Source: Blastocladiella emersonii ATCC 22665 | Taxonomy: Eukaryota > Blastocladiomycota > Blastocladiomycetes > Blastocladiales > Blastocladiaceae | Assembly: GCA_025594325.1 (NCBI GenBank) | Contig: JANHCV010000009.1 | Coordinates: 310,001 to 374,000 of the forward strand | DNA length: 64,000 nt | Reading direction: 5' to 3' | Part shown: positions 51,199 through 60,850 of the stretch, one piece after another | How positions within the stretch are numbered: the stretch's first letter is position 1 | Layout: every line of letters begins with the position of its first letter | Made by a program: the position numbers and the translations under genes | Notes under the pieces: model-generated | Databases searched by the model: none | The model's input: only the letters and a program-made list of their open reading frames with translations | Told to the model about the DNA's origin: nothing

Positions 51199-54100
51199 AC
51201 GCAGTCAAATTTCGTGCAGCGCGCTTGGCTTGACGCAATCCTTGCCCATCGCGTCCCCGACAGATGGATTGAAGTTTACCTCGACAGCGATTTGATGTAC
51301 CAGACCGACCTTTGCGCGCTACTCGAGCGCATGGCCGAGGTTGCAGACCATTCATGGTCGTGTGGTACTCCCGCTCCTGCCGATCCGGGTTACGAGCGTA
51401 CAACCTCGCTCTACTCGATGCTCTTCAACCATCTGCTCGACCTCATGCAATCCGACCGGGGCGGTAGATTTGCTTTCTCACCGAAAAGGACCTCGAAGGG
51501 ATTTTTGACGCGCAGCCAGAGCTCCGTCTAGCTCGTCGCAAGCCGTTTCTCGCGCTCTTACAACTCCTGGCCCACGCCGTTTGCTACTCGACCCCGTCCA
51601 GCTCATTCGCCACCTCGTTGCAACGCGTCAAGTCCACCCCGATCTCTTTGACGTCCAACTTTCCATCACGTACTGGGGCGCGCTGACGTTCCTGTGCCAA
51701 TTCAAGCTTATCGACGAGACTGGATTCGGCAAGCTCGGCCTGCTCGAATTTCTCGGGCTACTGGCTGTACTCGCGTTCAACATGCCTGCGTTGCGCGCCT
51801 TGTTTGACGCGCCGCTCGGCCTGAACAAGGAGTGGCTCGCCTCGTTCATGAGCCGAGATGGGCCGGTGTGGCAACTCCCGGACGATTTCGCCAGGTTCGA
51901 CGATGAACACGTACACCCGCTCCCCGAAGAAGTCATCTTGACCATCGAGTGGCTCATGCGCGAGAGCTGGGCAAGCCGCCCCACACTCGAGTTCCTTGGA
52001 ACGCCGCTTCTCGCGTTCTTGGCCTCGGCGCCGTACATCATCCCTCGCATCGCAGCCCTTGATCCCGCTCGAGTTCTCGGTTGCAATGTGACCAGGCTCC
52101 AATTGACCGTGAAAACGTTCATCGACTGGGATAAGGTCCCGATCACACCCAACACGCTCGCAATCCTTAACGGGTCTGCATGCTCAGCAAAAAGGCGTAG
52201 GGTACCATCGTGTTTTACATGCGGACTGAGCAGCAAGCCGGTGACTCGACCGAACCGCTTGCGCCGTATGTGCAGAAGATACTTGGACCTCAGCGTTTCC
52301 TCGCTGTTCTGATCGAGTGTACGTCCCACGCTCGCTTGTATGAACCGTGAGATCGGTGGCCGACCACTTGCTCGCGAACAGGTATGAAGCGAACGCCGGA
52401 CCGCGAGGCGCGGGAAAGCCTGGGCATGTTGATGGTGGGGAATCGCTGGGACATTGTTGAGCGGCTCATGCAGCGCATGGAGTCGGGATCGTGAAAGTGC
52501 TAGTTAGGTGCCCATTTCCTAGTCGCTTGTTCATACACTTTCACTTGCGCAATGAAATTTCAGCAGCCCGACCAATCGTCGCAGGGCAGCAATTCGTTCT
52601 CGAGTGGCGGCATCCCGGCCCTCATCGATCACGCACGCGTTTGAGCCGCCGGCCGTCAATAGAATGAACAGTGCGGCACATGTTGGCCTCAACGGGAACT
52701 GCGAAGGGAGGCGGGAGGACGCGACGGTCACATCCGCGTGACCACTTCAAACAGGCCTGCGGCTGGTGGCTGGCCCGCGCGCGGGCCGTAAAACGCGTGC
52801 GCTCCCGCGGACCACCGGGAATCTCCAACCACAACGGTAACCAATGAATTTGACTTGCTGCATTCTTTCTCTCGGGTTGCGATCGTCGCGGTCGCAGCGA
52901 CGCACGACTCACTTGGAGCGGTCATGCTAGATTGGTCAGGTTGACGTCGTCCAGGGTCATTAGTCGGTACAATAAATTACGTAGATTTGTGTGAAATGTG
53001 AAATAGATTGATTTGTGGACTGCGCATAACAGTGGCCTTGAGCCGATGGAAAGAGTCGCCGCACATGGCGTCTGGACGAGTGACCTTGACGGCCGCGGTC
53101 ATGCTTTCGGCCATCATCTGTCTACAAGTCGGCGATAACCCGTTCGACCCAGCAACATCGCCATACCTAGTCGAACAAGGGTTCGTCGACGTCGCTGCTC
53201 GCCGCGCGCGCAGGCCTTCACGGTCCTAGGAGCCATGAACAGCGGCTCGCACTACCTGTCCTCGACGCGCGGCTCGCTCGCATTTGATTGCCCATTGCCA
53301 AACCATTCAGTCGCCGCTCGAATCCGACCGCCGCACGGACCTCGCCAACCCTCCCGCGCCGCGCTGCTGGGCCGCGCCCGCGCCGGCGCCGTGAAATGCC
53401 CGCGCCGCCGGTGCGCACGTGGCCCTTGATCCTTTCGCGTCACAGCGCGGCGCTGGGCGGTCGTGCGAGGGCGCGAAGCGTGGCTGCAGTCGCCGAACAC
53501 GCGTGTGTTGCTGCGCTGGTGGAACGCGTCGAATACATCGTATTTTGCGAGTTGGTTCCATCGATCGGGCATATCTGGCGGACTTTCGCACTCAAGAGCC
53601 ACCTCGCACCTTCCCTGGGTCGCTGCGGGAACCTGTTTGAGCCAGACAGAATTGTGGAGACTAGGGGTGTGTGCGTTGCACACCTAGTCTCAGCAGTAGG
53701 TTAGTAGGCTGGGCGAGTCAGTGGTCCGGCTACAACGTCAGATACTCCTTCAATGAGGTCCAGGTGAACTTGCGCTTGCATTAGAACAAAAACCAAGGCA
53801 ACACCCGTGTTTCTTGGCGGCCATCGTATTTTATGCGTCGCGCACCAAGTTCTGCGCCGTGATCGGGACCTCAACACTCGAATTGTTGAGCTTCTCCGAA
53901 TCCTGAAGCGGAAGGGCGTTCGCTCGTCCGGAGCGGATGTACTCGACACCGCGTTCCAAGACGTTACAGTCGTGGAGATGTTTGGGGACGTCGTGCGAAT
54001 GAGAGATTTGAATCCAGTGCGACTCATCAATCGCGACCAGCGCTGGCGGCAGTCCGAACGTAACCAAGAGTTGGTTCTTACTTGCGAATTGACCAACTTA

Positions 54101-54422
54101 TCGGTTTCTGCTATCGCGGAGGTACCTTTGACCAGTCCGGTCGCTGTGGGCGCGCGGACGAGCTCAACGCATTTGAAGGCGAGGTCTTGCCAGGTTGGAG
54201 GCCACGCGTCCGTCTCGCGACGGCTAGTGTGTCCGACAGGTCGCACAGCTAGCCCTCCGAAAGGACGATAGCAAGCCAATCCAGCCGGGTTGGAACCGCG
54301 CTGGTGTTGGGCAAGTACGTGATTGCCCAACCGGAGAGGAGATACTCGACCACGCGTTCCAGACCGTTGGAGTTACGCAGGTCTTTGAGCATCACTTGGA
54401 AGCCGACGTTGATCGACTGCTG

Positions 54423-54489
54423 TCTCAAGTCAGGGCCCACTCAGAACGATTGGAATTCTCAAGTTCAGGCCCACTCAGAACGATGGGAA
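54423..54489 (+). repeat. Two tandem ~34-bp units
   Basis: Unit 1 at 54423-54456 and unit 2 at 54457-54489 share CCCACTCAGAACGAT and the TCTCAAGT start, differing by a few bases and single-base indels. Confidence 0.7.
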
Positions 54490-55504
54490 CCCGAGTGAGC
54501 GGTCCCGACGGGTCTCAAACTGCGAGGAGTTGCTGAGCGAGTTCACGTAACGCTGCAACATCAATAATCTTGAGGCCAACCATGAAGCTTTTGTGAACGA
54601 GGAAGCACTGGCGCAGAGCGAATGTCCTTCAAACTCAACCTGCGTTTGATCCATACATGCCCTAATGAACAGAGACACATCAGTGTTCGCAGTGTCGCAC
54701 GCGTTCCCGCTCGACGCTCACCCCAAAATTAACACGAAGTCGCCAAGTAGAAAGAGGCGGTCAATTTCATTTTCAGACCGAGTCGAAGTCAATGCACGGA
54801 GTTGGAGAGTCTAACCTGCAGTCCGAGACGTAGAACGGGCGACGGCGGTCGGAGGTCGGAGCTGGTGGTCGGCGACGCGTCTCCCACTGCTGCGCCACCC
54901 GACCAAGCCACCTGCTGTGCCACCACCGCTCAGTCCGGAGTTTCGTTCGGCCGGGTCGGGCTGTCCGGGCAGTCGGAAGAAATTACACGTCCGAGCTCCA
55001 GCTTTACTCGGCTGAGTCGTAGCTTGGAGGGTCGGAGGGTTGGAGAGGTCGGATGTATGAGGCTGTTGAGAGCGCGAGTCAGAGTACCACTGCGCAGCCG
55101 CTGTGAGTGGTCGTAGCGAGGCGGTAGTAGTATCAGAATTTTTATTAGACCGAGTCAAAACCATTGCGGGAAGTCATAAAGTCGGAACAATCGGTGAAGT
55201 CGGAGAACTCGAGGTCGGAGGTCAGAGCTCAGAGTCGGAGCCGAAGGAGCTGGGGGAGGTCACGGGAAGTTGAGCACATTGATAGCCCAGCTTCAAGCCG
55301 AATTCAGCTCGGGAGAAACTCAGCCGCTGTCGCGCACCGCGCGTGATGCTCGGGTCACGCGCGCGCGCGTAGCGCTGATCGCGCCACATTTCCCACCACT
55401 GCGAACTCGGCCGTTCGCGCCCCGCCGCAGCTGGTGACTCGCCGCCCGTTTCCTGTCGCCCTCAAAAGGTGGCCGCACCCTCGCCGCGGACGTGAGCTCT
55501 CTTT

Positions 55505-55624
55505 AGCTCACGTTTCCGGATCTTACAGGTGTGTGCGGCCTCCTCACCCTCCTTTTCCCTCTTTCCTCTCCATCTTGTCCCCCATCATTCTCCTGAATAA
55601 AGCTCACGTTTCAGGATCATACAG
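55505..55624 (+). repeat. 24-bp direct repeat 96 bp apart, possible LTR-end remnant
   Basis: 55505-55528 and 55601-55624 match at 22 of 24 positions (both begin AGCTCACGTTTC). The second copy directly follows AATAAA and contains CATACA, as in the end of an LTR, but no matching TG start or target duplication was found. Confidence 0.4.
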
Positions 55625-55734
55625 TTGTCTTGGGAATCGTGTGGGCTCGACACCACCAGCGCCGTGCTTCCCCCCACGGTGCTCTTCACCGCTGAGAAAA
55701 ACTGAATCAAATCAAACAAAAATCATGCTCAACT

Positions 55735-58053
55735 CTAATAGTTGCGGTGGACCGCGACCATGATCGCGTCCGCGTACTCGCGCGACGCCATTGTGACGGG
55801 AGCCACGCGGCGGAGCTCGTCGATGATCCCGCGGGTCGTCGCGCGGTGTTCCCGTGCGGTGACCACCGCGTACGCAATCCAGCGCGCGTCCTTGATGCCG
55901 TCGAGCGCACCCGAAGGAACGGCGCGCCAGAACGAGAGGGGCAGCGGGGCGTCGGTCCCAACCGCGCGGCAGAGTACGTCGATCATGGCCGCCAGGTCGG
56001 CGCGAACGAGGGTTTGGACGAGCTCGCGGTGCGGTTGGTCCAGCGAATCGCAAACGGAGTTGCAGCTGCGCGACGCGTTGCCGACGCTCGGTCGAGCAAG
56101 GTCGTCAGTCGAGGCCAGAAGGCGCGCGAGATCGCGGGCGGCGGGAAGAGGTAGCTGTCGGATTGCAGTCGGGTCGATGGTCAAGAGCGTGCGCACGGTG
56201 TCGATCCACACAATCTGCCGGTCAAGGGGACACTCGCCGCACGACTTCCTGGACGGAGCAACAACGAGTGGAAATACGTGCTTTCCAGCTTGACCTGTCG
56301 CTTGCGCTGAGATCATGGCACCCAAGAAGTGCGGCGCAAGACGGCGGTCGTTGATACATTCGCGAGCACGAATCGTCCCGTCCTGCAGCGCGGCAACATG
56401 GACCCATGCAATTGGAGCACATAACGGGCTCGAGAGCCGCACCGCGACTTTGGCGGCGACGGAAAAGCAGTTCCACAAGCTACTCGGTTGCTGGTTGGCA
56501 AAAATGGACATTGCGACTGTTGACATGAGAGTCAAGGCGTTCTCGTTGCGGCCGTTCGAACAAGACTCCATGACCTCCTCGCACAGAGCTGCCGTAAACG
56601 CGCTAATGGCGCAACTCGGGTCGTTGCGCCAATGCTGCCGCGCAAAAGCAAAGAATCGCTGCGGCTCAGGCTGACCAAGGGGGTGCTTGAGACTCATGCG
56701 GAAGGCTGACCAAGATGTTCGTTAAGGGAGTTAGTCGATTACCTACGTCACCCCCCCCCCAAATATGAAGAAACGTACCTCGCTTGGCAGAATCCCGAAG
56801 CTTGTTGCCAATCAAAGTAGCAGCAGCAGAGGCAAGTGGCCCCGAATAGCCACCACCACAGTCGCTGAGCGCAAAGACGAGAATGTGGCTCCATGCGGCG
56901 CAGTTGAGAACGTCAAGCTCGTGAAGAATCCGCAAGACGTCTTCGGTGATGGAAAAAGCGCAATCGTTGACCGCGCCAATAAGCCCAGGTGTGTCGCCCG
57001 CATGAGTCGCATCTTCCATGAACTGGACCTCGAGATCAATTAGGTGGCGAACGACAGCGGAGGAATGAGCGAGCCTGTTAACAAGTGGAACGTTGCAAAA
57101 GAACTGCGGCTGGTCCGTCCAAGCTGCACGGAGAAGCCACTGAATTATCTGCGCGGCGTTCCGTTCACGAGTCGGAATGGGCACTTGGCCGTTAAACCCC
57201 TGGATTAAAAGCATGTCAGCAAGCGTGTCGTTCTTGAACGTCTTGGCGAGCCAACGCATATTGAGTCCGAACAAAGGAAGATCTCGCAGCGCACAGAGGA
57301 TCGGAAAGTCCCAAAGGAACACGGTAAACAAGCCCAAAAAGTCCATGATGCCCATCGGGTCAGGGTTTTCCATGGATGCGATCCAGTCCCGTGCATTCGT
57401 GCAAATGCTCGTGTGAGAGGGTTCCGTCAGCATAGCCCATTTGGCGACGGGCATGCGAAGTTGGAAGAGGTCCGGAACTTTGAGGTGGGTCGTCGTCAGC
57501 ACGCCGGTAAGAGACGGCGGATCAAGTCGAACCACGGCGAGCACAAGCAGCTGAAGGAGAGCTTGGATTGGCGACTCCTGAAGGTTATATGAGCTTGAGG
57601 GGGATCGATAGTGATCTCGATGTTTTTGGAGAAGGTCTCGAGGCTGGTTTGATGCGAAGCCAAGGCGGACAACGCCAAGGGGAGAATGCGGTCGAGGACA
57701 ACGTCAAAGAGCGAAGTGGAATAGTTGTAGTCAGTATCAGCGGGCACGATACGACGGCTCACGTTAGTGTAGTCCCAATAGAGCAAGTCGCCGCTGTTCG
57801 AAACGAGGGCAGCCGTATGATCGCGATATACGTCGATCCAATCCAAGCGATCAAGGTGCTCAACGAGGTGCTCGATCCATGCTGCTTTAACAAGAGGATT
57901 CTGCGCCGCATTGTAGAGCTCGCGCGTTGAGGCACAAATGGCGAGCTGGGGTCGAGACAGCATGACCACTGCGGTCACCAGCTCGGTCGGGATATCAGCA
58001 AGGCATGTGCGCCGATGACATTGCGGCAAGTTATCTTCATTGGTTTCGTTCAT
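55735..58053 (-). pseudogene. F-box-like family copy 5: nearly intact, one frameshift
   Basis: MNETNEDNLPQCHRRTCLAD and IPTELVTAVVMLSRPQLAIC open the protein. The frame is lost near 57585, where family alignment requires one extra base: QAHITF is followed, one frame over, by QESPIQALLQLLVLAVVRLD. The rest of exon 1 is open (MGIMDFLGLFTVFLWDFPIL, LNMRWLAKTFKNDTLADML, SGPLASAAATLIGNKLRDS). An intron with donor GTACGTTTCT and a 10-base G run (C run on the plus strand, about 56750-56759) leads to exon 2, which is complete: WNCFSVAAKVAVRL, HFLGAMISAQATG, KSCGECPLDRQIVWIDTVRT, LPLSFWRAVPSGALDGIKD and ELRRVAPVTMASREYADAI. A single sequencing error could account for the break, so it may be a working gene. 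Confidence 0.7.
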
Positions 58054-58129
58054 GGTTCGTCGTGCCGGGTTTCTTGGAGAGACGGCGGTCGCCACAAGCC
58101 CTGTCGTTTCGCTGACGCCGGTCACACGA

Positions 58130-58147
58130 GCGCCACACGTGTGGCGC
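58130..58147 (-). promoter_or_regulatory. Palindromic GCGCCACACGTGTGGCGC element, F-box-like copy 5
   Basis: A perfect 18-bp palindrome containing the GCGCCAC core and a CACGTG E-box, 76 bp upstream of the copy-5 ATG. Partial CTCGTGTGA similarity follows. Confidence 0.6.
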
Positions 58148-58390
58148 AACGCGAGCTGACCTGCGGCTCTCGGGCGTCCATCACCAAACCGCGTCCGGCA
58201 GACGGGAAAGCGTCATGCAACGGATAGAGCTCGACGATAAGCAACCTGATTTGATCCGCGTATATCCGCGGTAGTCCCCGCTGCGCTCGCGATTACATGG
58301 TGCGACATCGCTGGCACGGCCTGCAGCATGCATCACAAATGGACACGGCAAACAGAACAAGAATATATGTACGGCCGGGACGCACATGTT

Positions 58391-60568
58391 TCAGAGACTG
58401 AAGTGGACCGCACTCATGACAGCGCCCGTGTACTCGGAAATCGCAGTCGTCTTGGGAGCGGCGCGTCGGATTTCGTTGATGCTCGCGCGAGCAGCGTCGT
58501 CGCCGCCCCTCGCCAAAACAACAGCGTGGGCGATCCACTGTGCGTCCTTGACGCCATCAAGCGCGCCCGAGGGGACGGCGCGCCAGAAGCTGAGCGGGAG
58601 CGGCGCATCCGCATCAGCCGCGTCGCCGAGCACCTCGAGAACTGCAGCCAGATCGGTGCGAATCAAGAGCTGGACGAGGTCGCGGTACGGGTGGGTCAGC
58701 AAGTCGCATGCGGACAGGCATGTCGTGCTGCCATTTCCGGTCGCGTTCGCTTGCGCAGGGCGGATATAAGCGAGATCCTTGTAGTCGGCAAGGAAACGCG
58801 CGAGCTCCTTGATGGCGAGTGTAGGGATGCGCCAAATGCACTGCGGGTCAAGCGCCAAAAGTTCGCGGACCGTGTCGAGCCAAACGCGCTGTCCTGAAAG
58901 CTCGCACTCGCCGCAGGTCGTACCGAAAGGAGTGGCGAGCTGGATGATGTGTCTCCCGGCACGGTCAGCCGCCTGTGCCCAGATCATGGCACCGAGGAAC
59001 AAGTGGGTGGTGCCGCTCTTCTTGAGCATTGCGACGGCATCGTCCCGAATCGAGTGGTCCTGCAACACCGCAACCAGAACCCATGCGAGCGCGGCGCAGC
59101 TGGAGATTGGAAGCTGCACAACGGTCGCGTGGGCGAGCAGAAACACGTCCCAAAGGTCCGCCGTGCGCTTGCTGTTGAAGACAGCCGACATGGTTGCACA
59201 AAAGTGAGAGTTGACGCACGGAGGATGATGGAAACAGTCAGAATTGCTGCGCTGCAGGTTTGCTTCGAGTAAGACTGACGCAAGAACAGGGCAAGCATGG
59301 GCGATTTCGGCACGTCGATGCTGCCGGAGGAAAGAGAGCACCTCCTGCGGCGTCGGGAGACCGGGGAGAAGCAGGAGACTTGTTTTGAAGGCTATTTACG
59401 ACAAGTCAATGTTAGCCCGTTGCTTCGACACATGGGACAAGGCGAGCAGTAGCGTACCGTGGACGAGAGGGTGGTCGTGAGCCTTGTTGTCGAGCGCACG
59501 ATACACATCCCCGTCAAGAAGCTTGTTCACGCGCTCGAGCTCCAAATCGGCCAGGATGCGGAGCACAGCGGGTGTGCGAGAGAGCTCCGTGACGAGCACC
59601 TTGTTTTCGAAAATCTTCGGCTTGTCCTTCCACGACTCGCGAAAGAGCCATTGGAACATTTCCGCGACGTTGCGTGCGAGTGTCGGGTCAGTTTTCACGT
59701 CGTTGGCGGGAATGCTGTCCACAAGCGCGGTCGAGATCGTGTCGTTGTTGAAGATTGCTGAGAGCCAGCGGACATTGAGGCCAAAAGAAGGCAGCTCGAG
59801 TAGTGCAGTCAGGGTCGTAACGTCCCACAGGAATACGGCAAAGACGCCCAAAAACTCGATCAGCCGCATCGGCGACTCGGCCATTTTAGCGAGCCAGGCC
59901 TCGGCGTGGCGATGAATTCGTTTGAAGGACTGAACTGAAAGAACCGACCAAGTGCATACAGGCAACCGAAGCCAAAAGAGTTCGGGGGCGTCCTTCTTTG
60001 CAGTCTTGAGCAGGTTGGTGAGAGTGTCCGAGTCGAGCTGAGCCAGAGCCACGACAAAGAGTTGGAGAAGCAGCTCGACCGGAGCATTATCCCGTGTTAG
60101 GTGTTCGTCGGCGAATTGGCCGATCGAGTCCCGAATGACGTTGGCCAGCGTCTCCGATCCTGTGCCGCACGAGTTGAGGGCCGTTACAGCCAGAGGGAGA
60201 ATGTCTTCGAACTCGAACTTGAACAGCATGGTGACGTAAAGGTAGCCGGTTCCCCCAGGCGTGACGCGGCGCGCGGTGCCCATGAATCCGTACTCGAGCA
60301 GCTCCCCGAGCTCAGACGTGAAGTAGTCGCTGGATCTCCGGTACGCTGCCAGCCAGTTGTCCGGTGGATCGTAGCTGACAATCTCCTCTGTCCAGACATC
60401 TTTCAACAACGGAGTTCGCGCCACGGCGAGAAGCTCGCGCGACGCCGAGCAAAGGGCGGTCCGAGGCTCCGTGAGCAACATGACGGGCGTGAGCAGCTCG
60501 ACGGGGAGCGACGCGAGGCCGAGGCGCTGGCTCCGTTGCATCTGGTTATTTTCATTGGTTTCTTTCAT
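58391..60568 (-). CDS. F-box-like family copy 6: the intact member (703 aa)
   Basis: Exons 60568-59458 and 59391-58391 join in frame to 703 aa; the 66-bp intron has donor GTACGCTACT and acceptor GTAAATAG. The N-terminus (MKETNENNQMQRSQRLGLA, SLPVELLTPVMLLTEPR, LLKDVWTEEIVSYDP) resembles a degenerate F-box helix set. The middle is helical and family-conserved: LGELLEYGFMGTARRV, PVELLLQLFVVALAQLDSD, MRLIEFLGVFAVFLWDVTTL and EMFQWLFRESWKDKPKIFE. Exon 2 has LWDVFLLAHATVVQL, VLVAVLQDHSIRDDAVAML, TTCGECELSGQRVWLDTVRE, LPLSFWRAVPSGALDGVKD and INEIRRAAPKTTAISEYTGA. No known C-terminal domain recognised; a substrate adaptor for ubiquitin ligase is speculation. Exon 1 lacks about 45 residues before the donor relative to copies 5 and 7. 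Confidence 0.72.
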
Positions 60569-60641
60569 GGTGGGTGCTGGTAGGGCATGCGAGGAAGAAG
60601 CGGCGTGTTTTTTTTGCGGTGGGAACGCACACCAATCGCGT

Positions 60642-60655
60642 CACGCGAGTGGCGC
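60642..60655 (-). promoter_or_regulatory. GCGCCACTCGCGTG element, F-box-like copy 6
   Basis: A perfect match on the minus strand, 73 bp upstream of the copy-6 ATG. Confidence 0.65.
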
Positions 60656-60850
60656 ATCGCGACGCCGCCGGCGGCTCCTCCCTGATCGCAGCCGATCCCC
60701 CAGTTGCGGGCAAGGCCGCCAATGTTTCTCTCTCAGGTGCCCCCCGTCGCGAGGCGAATTTCGGCGGGGCGCTCAGTTGAACTGTAACGGAAGTTATTAT
60801 GAGGGAAAGAAATCGAATGAACAAACTTGCACGACCACAGCCACCGCCAT

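Larger units (their letters stand above)
49808..52350 (+). pseudogene. F-box-like family copy 4: split by a Ty3/gypsy fragment and frameshifted
   Basis: MTKANESHLLKPTGHFADLP and VELLELVLSLAVPRAIVPAV form the family N-terminus. At 49948 the gene is interrupted by 1.24 kb of retroelement and resumes at 51199 with TQSNFVQRAWLDAILAHRV; removing the insert and one direct-repeat copy gives a continuous frame (VIRALADA then TQSNFVQRAW). Further on, TDLCALLERMAEVA and TTSLYSMLFNHLLDLMQ match the family. The frame then shifts near 51475 and again near 51575 before VHPDLFDVQLSITYWGALTF, LGLLEFLGLLAVLAFNMPA and LNKEWLASFMSRDG, and a further shift near 52190 precedes GTIVFYMRTEQQAG. No exon 2 is recognisable afterwards. 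Clearly a pseudogene. Confidence 0.75.
52351..55734. other. 3.4-kb degenerate region: gene fragments and short repeats
   Basis: No intact gene. Minus-strand frames at 53,831-54,067 (PPALVAIDESHWIQISHSHD, CNVLERGVEYIRSG) and 54,249-54,440 (NSNGLERVVEYLLSGWAI) resemble each other and look like two decayed pieces of one LRR-like gene. From about 54,830 to 55,270 the plus strand is rich in GTCGGAG-type words. Short direct repeats occur at 54,423-54,489 and at 55,505/55,601. Nothing else is supported. Confidence 0.35.

Noticed and set aside
52531-52731. Short minus-strand frame as exon 2 of F-box-like copy 4
   Set aside because: None of the conserved exon-2 blocks (CGEC, LPLSFWRAVP, EIRRAAP) is present and the strand is wrong.
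54811-55164. 117-codon minus-strand frame starting MVLTRSNKNSDTTT as a retroelement gag start
   Set aside because: No further gag or zinc-knuckle sequence; it lies within the GTCGGAG-rich repeat stretch.
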